From the NCBI RefSeq assembly GCF_029867415.1, contig NC_081184.1, positions 105,757,692 to 105,821,691 of the forward strand: a stretch of 64,000 nt of DNA, read 5' to 3'. Positions 48,397-59,879 of the stretch are shown here, one piece after another. Source of the stretch: Vicia villosa (Eukaryota; Streptophyta; Magnoliopsida; Fabales; Fabaceae). Within the stretch, counting starts at the first letter, position 1, and the number at the start of each line of letters is the position of its first letter. The translations under genes were made by a program, and so were the position numbers. The notes beneath the pieces are model-generated. The model was not told the DNA's origin. It saw nothing but the letters and a program-made list of their open reading frames with translations, and made no database searches.

Positions 48397-49679
48397 GGGA
48401 ATCAAGAAGTTCATAAAGCCCGAGAGATTATCACTTGCTTTGAAGATAAGATTGATATGTGAAGACATACAAACTTGCTCAAATAAAGAGGCTTGTATTT
48501 GTTGTCAACAAAACATGCTGAGGACAGAATTTGACCCTTGCTTTCAAGTACAAATTCCAACGGAGTGCAATGACAACACTGCTGGAAAATAAGCCTTTCA
48601 ATATCTGATAAGAACATCAATCACAAATGAATTTTCCATTGTTGAGGAAAGCATAATCCTCAAGAGGTGCAAAATAAATGCCTTCTCAATCTAGGTTTCC
48701 CAGCCTAGAGAGGTTCAAAATAGTATTGTAAGAGACCAAAGTCCAACTCCAAGAACAAACTGGATAGGAACGGTCAAACAAAGATTTTCCCCTTGAGGAA
48801 TAAACTCAACTGGGGATTAATTCCATCCTGACAAATGAGCTGAGGAGGAACACCAAAGCAAAATTCTTCCACGAGGAACAAACTCAGTGGGGATTATCAA
48901 TCTCTACAAGGAATTTACAGATCATCTTCTTCTTATCAAAAAGATTGGACAACACATCAAGCTCTATTATGGGGAAATCAGAGAAAATTTCTTTGGAGAA
49001 AATCACCATTCCGAACTTGCAGAGGAAATAAGAAGTTAACATCAAAGCAAACAAGTTAACATGCGGGGGATTTTAGTTCAAAACTCAACACAAGGTGAGA
49101 AAGAAAACCCAACAGTCAACCGTTGTCTCAAAACTTCTTGGTAGAGAGTGACATACTCTGGACTAATCAAGGCAACAAACTTTGTACTTCAAGCTAATGA
49201 GGTGATCAAGGTAACTTCTGATTCACAACTTGCCCCAGACTACATAGTCTATGAAAGGAAACTACCTCAAAAAGGTTCATAGAGATCCTTGGCATCATGA
49301 AGACTTGGAATAATCTGCCCCAGATCAACAGATTCTTGGAGAGATTTGTCAAATCTCGACGTAGTTGCCCCAGATTGACTAAGCTTGGCACATTCTTTTA
49401 CCCGACAAAGTCTTCGAGCTTTGCCCCATGATGGTAATCAAACTTGCAAAAGCATTATACTGGGAAAACAACATGCCCCTGGCAATGTTTTAGTTTTCTA
49501 CTGATGATCAGATGTAAACTTCCTGGATGTCAAACAAATGTTTACAAGCAGAAAAATGTTTATTCTGAGAATAATAATGAAAATGCAATAATTATGTAAG
49601 TCTTGAAGTTTTCTTGAAAAGATGTCACAAAACCTTGTGAATGAATCACTAGTTAAGAGATGACATTGATTTTTGTATG

Positions 49680-50720
49680 CATATGATACCAACACAAGTT
49701 TTCAGCATAACCGATAGGAGTCAGGAACGCTTTCTTGTTTAAGTATGCTTTTGAAATAAACCCTGTTTCAATTAGGACTTTTGAGGGTTGTAATGTGGCC
49801 TGGTTCACGGTTTTCAGAAAAAAAAAAGATTTTTAGGCTCAAAGTTTATTTAGCCCACCCCATCTTCGTGATGTTCTCCAGTCATATGTTCAGTTAATTC
49901 AACATGAGTATTCATCTCTCAAAAGGATTTTATGCCATTAAAGATCCAATGAAACTTTCTTGGGAGTAGCAGTCACCTCTTTTTGTCTTCGTTTTTGTAT
50001 TCACACAGATTTGTTCATTTTTTAGGACTTTTACTTTGTAGTCCTTTCTTTTCACTTTTCACTCTTTTCTCTATTTTTTTTATACTTATTTCCCTAACTT
50101 TTGCCTGGACTGATTCTTTTGAATTGGTCGTCCAGCGGGATGCTCTAACTTTTGCCTAAGTCACTTGTTTTCAAGTTTTTGACTTAGCGAGCTTTTTTCT
50201 TCTTTCTTTTTTCTTTCTTTTTTATTCTTTTGATTTGAACAAATCGTGTGACATTGACTTTGTCTTGACTTGTTGAGAGGGTTGTGACTGCCTCATTCCT
50301 TGGCTGATGGAGGATAACCATTGTGGTTTCACATTTTCCAGCCTTTTTGTTGCGCGAGGGATAACCATTGTGGTTTCACATTTTCCAGCCTTTTGATGCG
50401 CGGGGAATAACCATTGTGATTTTCCATGATCCAACCATTGATGTGGATATGACATGCTTGACCTTTGGATGCACAATCCTTTTTGAAATATGAACACTCG
50501 GTCAAATTAACTGAAGACTACCCTGCCCCAGGTTAAAAATTAGGGTTTTTCGTTTAGAAAAGAAACTCCTACTTCAAGGCTCAAAAGGGGTTAACAAGGG
50601 ATTATCTTCCTTATATCTCCGGTGTTTGGGAATTTGAAACAATGCTTGTACATCATCAGCATGGTCTTATTCAAAAGCATACAACCAGAAATTTTGTGTT
50701 TTCAGATCATCATCCTCCTT
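49680..50720 (-). other. Block conserved with Ogre-A
   Basis: It is the counterpart of 18190-19080, in the same order when read on the minus strand. It includes three copies of CACAATGGTTATC near 50290-50420. It lies just downstream of gag in element sense, where Ogre pol would be expected. Confidence 0.75.
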
Positions 50721-51010
50721 CCAATCTTTGCCTAAGCGAAAGTTTGGCAAAAGTAATTGGTATCATAATGCATAAAAACAAATAAACATGAGTGAAACGA
50801 ATGGATTACTTCAAGACAAACATTATCATTGCATTAGCATTAACATTCAAAAATAAACAAGTTTCTACATGCAAACAATGCATTGAAAAACAAGAAATAT
50901 TACAAATGAACAAACAGTAAGAATACTAAAAAAATTGAGAAGGCTCTTTCTATCTGGGTTTGTGCTGAAGGAAACATCTTTCAAACTTCATGGCTGCCAC
51001 TAATAGATCT

Positions 51011-51754
51011 TCATTCATGCTTTAGCAAGGGATTGTTTTGAACATTAGGGCCAATGTCTCGGAAAGCCAAAATACCAGCACGAGTCAATCTTTGAACTTC
51101 AACCTTTAGAGCCCAACAATCTTCTAAACTGTGTCCGGGAGCATCCTGATGAAAAGCGCAAGTAACATCAGCATTGTACCACCATGGAATCTTCTCTGGA
51201 ATTGGAGGTGGTGACCTTATCTGAACCAAATTCTTACGAATCAAAGCAGGGTACAATTCTGTGTAAGTCATGGGGATAGGACCAAAATTCCCCTTTTGAG
51301 GTTGATTTTGCTCGTTCGGTGGAGGAGCTCGATGACGAGTACTCTGCTGATAATCTGGAATCGCATGAACTGAATCGGATACAAGAACGACATACTGACG
51401 TTGATGATGGTTAACTCCTCTGATTCTCTTCTTTGAAAAGTCATTACCAAACTTCTTCACAATACCAGCTGAGTTACCTTCTTCAAGCAAACATTCCTTT
51501 CTGACATCTTTTTCTAGAAGCGCATTCATATCCACCTCTCCATGGGAGTCAGTAGGTGTACGGACTACTATCCCCTCAGGAAAGGATGAGTTCAGAGTTT
51601 CAAGAAAGACCTTTGCCATCCTTTCTTCCTTCATAGAAGGATTGACTTGGGCAACAACTAAAGCCTCAACCAGAGCAGTCAGATGCTCCATACCAGCCTT
51701 CATAGTAATCACCTCTTCGCGGAGTTCACAAATCTCTTGCTCGATGCTTTCCAT
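51011..51754 (-). CDS. Gag-like protein of Ogre-B (247 aa)
   Basis: This is a single open frame. Residues 1-40 look like a coiled coil (MESIEQEICELREEVITMK, then HLTALVEALVVAQ). Residues about 100-190 are polar and Pro-rich. A knuckle-like C-x2-H-x5-H-x4-C motif (CAFHQDAPGHSLEDC) sits near residues 199-213, followed by WALKVEVQRLTRAG, a pattern typical of Tat/Ogre Gag. It lies about 1 kb downstream of the primer site, as expected for gag. It is short for an Ogre Gag, so part of the capsid region is probably deleted. Being open in a young element, it could still be translated; whether it assembles is unknown. Confidence 0.75.
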   Translation of the reverse strand: MESIEQEICELREEVITMKAGMEHLTALVEALVVAQVNPSMKEERMAKVFLETLNSSFPEGIVVRTPTDSHGEVDMNALLEKDVRKECLLEEGNSAGIVKKFGNDFSKKRIRGVNHHQRQYVVLVSDSVHAIPDYQQSTRHRAPPPNEQNQPQKGNFGPIPMTYTELYPALIRKNLVQIRSPPPIPEKIPWWYNADVTCAFHQDAPGHSLEDCWALKVEVQRLTRAGILAFRDIGPNVQNNPLLKHE

Positions 51755-52756
51755 TTCTTCTTAGCACGAGTGTTGTAAGGCTCTAGAAAACTTCTTTAGA
51801 AAGCAGGACCAAATGCAGAATGATGCATTCAATGTAGATGATTTGTTTTTTATTATTATTTGAGTTTCAAGGAACTTAAGATATTAACTTGTAAACACTC
51901 AATCATTGGACTAAAGCTTTGATTAAGTTATCGTCAAAATCAATCATCCATTTTGGTGGATTAGAATTTTCACCCCATCAACACCCAAGATCCATTGAGT
52001 TTGATGAAACTTATGATGTTTACAAGGAAAGACCTCTAAGTTCCTTGAAAATGAAAAGAAAAAGAGTTTTCATGGATGCATGAATGCATGGTTTATGCAT
52101 CAACCACAACCAAGAGTACGCAAGGTCACATAAGATCATAGTTCAAAGGTTCGACGTCACGAGCATGGAGCCATGGGTCTACCCATCCCACAAGGCATGA
52201 TCTAGGGAATTTTGTACCTGCCAATCGGGTTCTACAAAGGTTCCCAGAGTTTTCAATCTTCTATCGGATATTACCGGCACGCACAATTGCTCATGGGCGC
52301 CAATAATATGCCTAAAAAGACCTCGTCTGAGCGTAGTATCGCATGACAACAAGCTCCAATTGGTACTTGATCTTGTTTCTGCACTACATCCTAAAAAGGC
52401 TTAGATGGGTTAAAAGGTTCTAGGCCATTCAGCTTCTACGGACACTCACTATTGAAAGTAATAGCGTTCTTACGATGGTTCGTAACAACATCTGCCACCT
52501 TCCATGAGGCCTCCACTGATTGGGGTTCCACCATATGACGCTCATGGTAAGGATTGCTCCTGACCTGCGACTATTGGTCTTACCACCTCCTATCTCAAGT
52601 TACTCACCAAAGTCTGGGTTAGAACTTTATCTCATCACAAAGGAACCATCGAGCACCAAAAAGAAAAAAGAAAATAAACATACAAAGCACACAACAATAT
52701 ATACAAATAAAAACACACAGATAAACAAAAATAGGCTTAACACACTTAAAACTGGC

Positions 52757-52774
52757 TCCCCACTGAAGTCGCCA
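52757..52774 (-). other. Primer-binding site of Ogre-B
   Basis: The minus strand reads TGGCGACTTCAGTGGGGA, six bases from the LTR end. It is close to the Ogre-A site and differs in the middle bases. Confidence 0.8.
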
Positions 52775-52780
52775 TTTTTC

Positions 52781-55700
52781 TGTAGCGGGGAAAATCTGAG
52801 ATCGAAGCCATGGAATTGACTCGACTCAATATTTCATTTGAAATCGCCACCGCGCTTTATTTTTCAAAGGAAAAGGGAAAAGAACGAAAAACCCAAAGTT
52901 TTGTTTTTAAAACAAGAAAGAGAACTCAGGTTCGGGTGTTGATTATACAAGGGGAAGGTTTTAAGCACCCCTCATATCTGTGGTACTCCACAGGAACCTT
53001 TTTGAAAATCTGTGTCGTGTGTGCTAGAAAAAGGGTTTATTTTATTTTTAAAATAAGCTCGGCAAAGCATTAAGCTTTGTGCCTACATACCTCCTCGGTG
53101 CAATGGAGAAGTCAGAGCTAATGTAGTTCCACTTAAAAGGGAAAAACGTTTTAAAAACGAATAAACACTTTATCGTCATTGGAGAGAAATACTCAGCCAT
53201 TGATCTTGAGCATGAGAACAAATAAGTTCTTTGCATCGCAAATGAAAGAAGGGCTCCAACTCGGATAAAATCAACGAGTATGCCACTAGCTCCCTCACGC
53301 GGAAAAGATCCCATTATATCAATCAATTTCAAAATCGTGGGGTATAACCACTCGTTTCGACAATTAATAGTGTCTAAACTTTTGAAGAAAAAGGGAAAAG
53401 GCCACTAAGGGAAAAAGATATTTTTTAAGAAAAAAGTTTTGAAAAGGTTTGCAAACATAAGAATATTTTGGAAAAAGAGAGAAGATTTTGAAAATTTAAG
53501 AATGGGAGGAGATGAAGAGGCTATCCTATTGCGTAAAATAAAAGCTAAGGAAAGAAACGGTCTAACCAAAATAAGAAGCCAACACTTGACATTGTGAGTC
53601 AAGGTAGATTTCCCATCCTTTGGACTTATCAATACCAAATCAACACATTATCACTTGGGGATCCAGATGAACTTATTATCTTAGCACCACTTTGCATTAA
53701 GCACATTAAAAATCTGACGAAAATCGGGCAGAGTAACGGCTGTTTTCGGGTAAAATCCTTATATCAATGCCTTGGAATTAACCATCAAGGGCTTTCAAGG
53801 AAATACCTGCACACACAAACAGACAACAATCCAATGCCAGACAGATAGAATAACAGCAGAGTAACAACAGAATAAGGGTCCAGAGGCACTAAGTCCATAA
53901 GTTCGAATCTCCAAAATGCTAGGGATAGTAACCAATAGTCCAAAAGATAGCCTTATGTGTTTTTTAGATTTTGGTTGATTATTAGTGTTTTAGCATGAAA
54001 GTAAAGTATGGTCCAAGTGGACAAAGAGAAAATGGCGGAAACATAAACATAGTGTCCAAATGGACAAAGAGAAAATAGCGGAAATATAAACGTCCAAATG
54101 GACAAAGGAAAAATAGCGGAATGTAAATATGATGAAATGATAAAATAAAGCGATAAAGCGAGAAATATAAAGAGCAATATAATAAATTGCGGAAATTAAA
54201 GTTAGTTGTTAGATGTTAAAGATAACCATCTTGAAACTTGTCAAGTATGTTATCAAAGTTAGTAATGAAGATCGATGGTGAGTGAAGGATGTTCTCGGAT
54301 TTAAATTCAATGGAAATTTATCAGAAGCTTGATAAAATCATAGCGACTACACGATAAACCTCCATAAGTCTTAAATCAACCGCATACAATTCTCTTCCAT
54401 ATTTGATCTATTTTTTATTCGGGACACGAAATATTGCGCTTTGTTAAGCAGATCACCAAGTGATTTATGTAGAAATCACCCTACAACAAGGCCGGTCAAA
54501 ACTTTATGTGCTAATGCATGCGAGAGAAGCGATATGTAGATCACTCTCCGAAAGCAATACCGCACGAAAAGAAAATAGGTAACGATCTAGTCTTTACCAA
54601 GAATCCATAAGAATTCTCAAGGTGTTAAGACTTTCATCGATCAAAAGAAAAAAAGGAGAAGAAGAAGATAAAATGTATAAAGTAAAATCAACTCGCACTA
54701 TCATTAATATCATTCATCTAATATTATGGATTTGGTCCTTTCAAACCTATCAACATCCTAGATCCAATGATATTAATGAAGTGGAGGAAGAAGGAAACCA
54801 AAACAAGCATAAAAAAGGCAAAAAACCACATTCTGCCAGCAGGAAATCGATTTGCCTAAGGAGGAAATCGATTTCCTTAGTGCAGGTTTTCAAATCTGGC
54901 GCAGAAACGGAATGGAAATCGATTTCCCTAAGGAGGAAATCGATTTCCTCTGTGCAGTTTTCAAAAAATCAGCATTAGGAAGCATAAAACTTGACTTAAG
55001 CAAACATACAAACACCTTATGATCACATATCAATTGGAGCACGAATTTTCCATCAAATCACCATCAAATAGGACCAATATAGCATCAAAGATGCATCGCA
55101 CACAAGCACAAAAGAATCACATTATGATGGATGAATAAGGATGAAGAAAATTACCAAATCTTGAACAAAACTTAGATCTACTTCAAGAATCAACAACACA
55201 AATCTTGATCTCTCAACAATTGAAGAAAAAAAATTGAAATGGATGGTGGTTTAGCTCAAACTTTGTGAGGTTCAAGATGTGACTCCCAAACTTTATGAAA
55301 GAAAAAGAGCTTTGGTGAATTTGGTAAGGATGAGGAGAGAAATTGCAAGGGGTTTTTTGGCTCTCAAAGCTTGAGAAATGAGAGAGTAGAGGTCTCTATT
55401 TATAGAATTGGAGCAAGAGTAGTGGTAGTTTGGTCTTTTTGTGTTTGGTAATTAATTTGTGTTTAATTGGTAATTAAAATGGCATTTAAATGATAAAAAT
55501 GGTAAAATGAGGTTTAAGTGGGTTTAATGAAGGGGTTAATTTTGATGAGGTGGAAAATTGATAAAATGACCAAATAAAAAGGTGCCAAAATGATGTCAAG
55601 CTTCCTTCCTTATATTTTTTGAATTTCGCCTTAAGGAAATCGATTTCCCTAGGAGTGAAATCGATTTCACACTGTTCCAGAAGAGAATTTGGCGCAAAAT

Positions 55701-56083
55701 ACACTAGGGAAATCGATTTACCCAGGAGGGAAATCGATTTCATGCTGTCCAGAATGTGATTTTGTTGAAAATTGTTGTAGGGAAATCGATTTACCCAAGA
55801 GGGAAATCGATTTCATCAGTCCAAAATGTGGAAAATGCCTTGTTTATTGCATGTCTTGGCTTGGGTACCTACAAAACAAAAGCCTACAAAGAAACAAAGC
55901 AATATTTTTGGTATTTGGGTTAGTATAATATGCATACAAAATAAACAATCATTGGTGCTTGACGGTTCCTCTTATTGATGAGGTGAGTGCAACACCACAA
56001 ACAAAACTTCCAAGTGAAGCTCTTGATTAATGATTGGGATATAAAGGATATATGATCTTAGGGTCAAAAATTGGGGTATGACA
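52781..56083 (-). mobile_element. Ogre-B 5' LTR
   Basis: It is 3303 bp from TGTAGCGGGG (left) to GGGGTATGACA (right). The right TSD, AATTG, is at 56084-56088 and matches 43095-43099. Dyad clusters and TATA box are as in the 3' LTR. Confidence 0.93.
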
Positions 56084-57451
56084 AATTGGTGTATGGAATC
56101 GATTTTGGGTTGAGGATGTGTGAAATCGCAGGTCTGTCGCAGACCTGAGAATCTACAGAATCGGACGTCCGCTAAGCGGATGCTGATTGTTTTCTGAAAA
56201 ATAAAAGGGCTCAGTAAGCGGAGCCAGTCCGCTAAGCGGAGGTCCCAATGTGGTTCGCCTATATGATGATTCGCTTGAAGCGGGGTTGTTGAATTTCTAT
56301 CCCATAAGCGCGCTAGTGGTAGCTAAACGAACCCTGTAGTGCAGAAAATTATTGGAACTTTGAAATAGCGTATCTTTTGATTCGTGTATCCTTTCTTAGT
56401 GCCGATTTGGGAGTTGTAAAGCAAATTAAATATTTTATATGATGAATTATTGAGATGGGCGGTGGCCCGACTTATTTTTAAAATTGATTTAATTGCTTTG
56501 TGAAATGAAATATTGTGCATATGTGTGATTGAGTGAATATGGCAATGATTCGGTGTAATGATAGATGGATGGTGGTTATTGTTATGGTTATCGTGATGAA
56601 TGTGTAAATGATTGAATGATTGTGCAAACATGTACATACTTTGTCGGTGATGAAAATGGTGAGTTATGGTGAGACGATGCGGTGCATCGGATTGGTGATG
56701 TTTGTAAGTATGTTATACGTGTGCATTCATTCATATGCATTCGGTGATGGGTCCAGATGATGTTTGGATCAATGGTGGACATAATTCCCATTTTGTGGAA
56801 TTTGTGTCGGTTGGGCCGTATCTCGATGAGGTATAGATCGGTCAGGTGGATTAGTTTCACGGTTTATTGGTACCACATGCATAGTGTCAGTTTGTCATAT
56901 GCATTGATGTCATAACATAGTTGAAATGATTTCAGTATTATTTTTGTTGTGTGTTTATTATGGTTGATGAGTGATTATTGGAATCTGAATATATGACAAA
57001 TTGGGTGAATAATATATTATGATGTTTTGTTGTTTATGAATGTATAACATTGGTTAATTGTGAATGAGACTCACCCTTACTTGTTGACATTTTTCAGATT
57101 GAGGAGTAGCGGCATTAGTGCTCGGTGAGGATGACTCGTAGAGTTTATCCTTTATTTTGGGTCGTGTCGGTCATGCTCTGATCTTGTAACACCGGGGAAC
57201 GATAGTCTTAGAGTTTTATGAGATTACCCTATTTTAATTGGTGCTGGATTATATTTCCATTGGTTGTATTGACGATGTTTTCTTATTCCGCTGTGATAAA
57301 CATGATTATGTTTTGGTAAATTGTTTCCTAATGAAGCATGACTTCAGACTATAATTGGTTTAATTGTTTTAAATAATTGTGACACCCTTGTGTTTATGTT
57401 TTTACTCTGATTATCTTGTTAATTGTCGCGGGTGTTTAGAAGGGTGTTACA
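56084..57451 (+). mobile_element. Chromovirus solo LTR S2, right segment
   Basis: It begins with the second copy of the Ogre-B TSD and ends AGGGTGTTACA at 57451, followed by CAAAA. It includes TCCGCTAAGCGGA dyads (56168-56180 and 56228-56240), a degenerate one ending at 56222, and others near 56138 and 56277. ORFs at 56323-56860 (minus) are not supported. Confidence 0.88.
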
Positions 57452-57610
57452 CAAAAATGTAAAATTAAAGTAATGCATTTTAAAGACAATAGTAGGTAAA
57501 CCCAAAAAATACATCGTATAAATAATGTCGGTTATAATGTCAAATACATCATCAAAATAACATACATAAACGAAATAAAAATACAGACATCAAAAAAACA
57601 ACAGGCATCA

Positions 57611-57856
57611 CTACTGTGTATGCCGGACATCATCCTGCGCCTCTACTCTGCCTCTGACCCCGCCTCCGTCTCTGCGTCCACCACGCCCTCTGCTGACTCT
57701 GCCTCTAGCGTCAAGTGCCCTACCAGTCCTGGCACGATGTCTGCAGTATAGAAATGTCTCCTCTACCAGCCTAATTATAACATCCAGCACACGCCTCTGC
57801 TCAGACCCCTCAGAAAATAAACCATTTGCAATGGCTCTCAGGCCCGTGTCAGGTAT
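57611..57856 (-). pseudogene. C-terminal exon-like fragment, possibly a transposon-associated gene
   Basis: The minus strand is open from 57856 to TAG at 57611-57613. It reads IPDTGLRAIANGLFSEG, RRVLDVIIRLVEETF and a C-terminal tail rich in Arg and Gly (RGRVSRGRGGRRDGGG), ending DDVRHTQ. Just upstream a TACTAAC branch-point-like sequence and CAG (57857-57859) resemble a 3' splice site. The ending is like that of the plus-strand ORF at 41626, so before S2 inserted the two fragments were convergent, about 1.1 kb apart. The family is uncertain. Confidence 0.4.
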
Positions 57857-58099
57857 CTGTTGTTAGTATGCAATTATATTATGATTTCAATTTTTTCCTT
57901 TTTATTTTTTAACTAAAACCTTGCCAAGTGTAACCTTTTGATTGGTTTTTTTTTAGTTTACATGAATTCTCTCATTGAAAAAGTCATAGGTTATTAAACT
58001 TGGAAGATGGACTTGATAAAGAGTGAGGTGTCTCCCCCTGCATGTGTTTGTACGCATTTTTTTTTCTAATTCTTATTTAATATTTTTTCTCATTTATTA
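57857..58099. other. AT-rich stretch, nothing recognised
   Basis: It may be an intron or flank of the minus-strand exon. A short match, TTGGAAGATGG-TTGATAAAGAG, is shared with 42054-42077 in the same orientation. Confidence 0.3.
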
Positions 58100-59107
58100 A
58101 TTAATAAAGTACTTTAATTCTAATTAGGTTATTTGGTATGGGCCTGGGCCCATCTTCTCCTTCTAGTTTATATCACGTCCCTCTCTTTTTTTTTTTAAAT
58201 TTATTTTTTATTTAGTTTAATTAAGTTAGGTTTTTATATTAATATCATTGATTTAGTTAGTTAGTAAAAATATCAAAATATGTCATCTTCATGATTAAAT
58301 TAATCTAGTTATTAGGTTAGGCACTTTATCCTTATAAGAAAAAAAAACACAAATTGATTTTTTTTTGTAAATAATAAGATAGGTGGATATACATCTGCCA
58401 CGTCCTCGAGTAACTAATTGGTGGGCTTAGTGCCCTACCAATTGATATTCAAGATCTAAACTAAAAAACACATGTATATTCAAGCGTTTTTCATGATCAA
58501 AACTAAATCAATATTTCCGCAGATAAAACGATAGGTGGATACACATTCACTACATCATCGGGTAATTAAGTGGTTGGCCTAACGCCTTAACGGTTGATTA
58601 GTCAATTCAAAACATCTAAAATTCACAAACACGTCAAACTTTACTTCTTTGATAATCAAACTTCTTTCGCTCCGTGCGATAAATCCACCCTCGATGTCGC
58701 GTGATTTAATTCTAATTCAAGATAAACACCTTTCAAAAACTAAAATCAATCAACCAATCCCAGGAACTACCAGACTCTGAATTCTCTCATCTTTCGATGA
58801 AGATACGTAGGCACACGGTTGTGAAACCAAGGCGAGTCACCTAACAAAAAAACTAATGTTTAATATAATTCTCACCCTTTATAAATAATATATGAAAACA
58901 TAAATAAGAAAGAAAACCTCATTACATCCTAAACCTAAAGGAGGTCCCCTTGAGTACAAGTGAGATAAAGGGTGCCTAACACATTCCCTTTATCTAATTG
59001 ACTCAAGAATCTAGAATCTCTATACAATTAGGGTTATCCATTATTCCTCCGTCCTTAGGACAAAAAGTAATGGTGGCGACTCTCAATTTTTAAGCTGGTT
59101 GCGACAG
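58100..59107 (+). mobile_element. Ogre/Tat-like LTR, 3' portion
   Basis: The right end parallels other Ogre LTR ends: GATACGTAGGCA near 58802, an ACACATTCCC...TTGACTC block near 58977-59005, ATGGTGGCGACTCTC near 59070 and the terminus GGTTGCGACA at 59107. A GGGCCTGGGCCCA block near 58140 resembles 15575-15600 in Ogre-A. A GATAGGTGGATA motif is repeated at about 58378 and 58530. No LTR start is seen, so the left limit is a guess. Confidence 0.55.
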
Positions 59108-59280
59108 TCGGCATGTGAGTTGAAAGAGTTGAAGAGTCAACTTGAGGATTTACTTAAGAAGAGGTTTATTCGTTCGAGTGTGTCACTGTGGGGTGTACAT
59201 GTTTTGTTGGTTAAGAAGAAGGAAGGTTTTATGAGGTTGTGTGTTGATTATAGACAACTAAACAAGGTTTTATGAGGTTG
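59108..59280 (+). pseudogene. Duplicated chromovirus RT fragment
   Basis: It encodes the start of RT ([20 protein letters not shown], then [12 protein letters not shown]) and closely matches 59651-59795. It then breaks: the block GGTTTTATGAGGTTGTGTGT occurs twice within 59225-59285 and joins to protease-like sequence. It is therefore out of order relative to the protease that follows. Confidence 0.75.
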
Positions 59281-59870
59281 TGTGTCTCTCGTTAGATCAA
59301 CTTGATGTTATTTTTTGTATGAACTGGTTGGAGTACAATCATGTTTATATTAGCTATTTTGATTAGACGGTTATCTTTATTGATTATAGTGTTGAGAAGG
59401 ATTTGTTTTTGTTTGCCAAGCAAGTGAATGAGTATGTACATGATGGTTCTGTGTTATTGGCTTAGATGGCAACATTAGATGTTTGTGAGAAGCAAGCGAT
59501 AGGTGATTTACCTATTGTCCGTGATTTTCATGAGGTATTTCCTAAAGATGTCATTGATTTGCCGCCAGAATGTGAGTTGGAGTTTACGATCGACTTAGTT
59601 CCTGGAACTAGTTTGGTATCGATGGCTCCATATCGGATGTAAGCTTCTGAGTTGAAAGAGTTGAAGAGTCAACTTGAGGATTTGCTTAAGAAGAGGTTTA
59701 TTCGTTCGAGTGTGTCACCTTGGAGTGCACCTATTTTGTTGGTTAATAAGAAGGATGGTTATATGAGGTTGTGTTTTTATTATAGACAACTGAACAAGGT
59801 AACTATCAAGAATAAGTATCCACTTCCGAGGATTGATGATTTGATGGATCAGTTGGTTGGTGATTACTAG
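59281..59870 (+). pseudogene. Chromovirus protease end and start of RT
   Basis: Protease C-terminal sequence (LDQLDVIFCMNWLEYNHVYI) leads through IGDLPIVRDFHEVFPKDV and LPPECELEFTIDLVPGT to the RT start. Two in-frame stops are at 59464-59466 and 59641-59643; the open part 59652-59870 covers RT motifs up to [13 protein letters not shown]. It ends at 59870, before the RT active site, at a copia relic. This could be the downstream part of the chromovirus whose gag lies at 5671-6256, but that link is inference. Confidence 0.8.
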
Positions 59871-59879
59871 CGTCATGTT

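Larger units (their letters stand above)
46405..52780 (-). mobile_element. Ogre-B internal region, non-autonomous
   Basis: It is 6376 bp, read on the minus strand: primer site (52757-52774), leader, one gag-like ORF (51754-51011), a block shared with Ogre-A, a 58-bp repeat, a 155-bp array and the polypurine tract (AAATAGGGGCATC, 46405-46417). No protease, RT, RNase H or integrase was recognised. With both LTRs and its TSD the whole element is 12,984 bp. It would depend on an autonomous relative for pol functions. Confidence 0.85.

Noticed and set aside
42051..58025. Short shared sequence TTGGAAGATGG-TTGATAAAGAG at 42054 and 57999
   Set aside because: Only about 30 bp match in the same orientation; too little to define a repeat family or to support the inverted-duplication idea.
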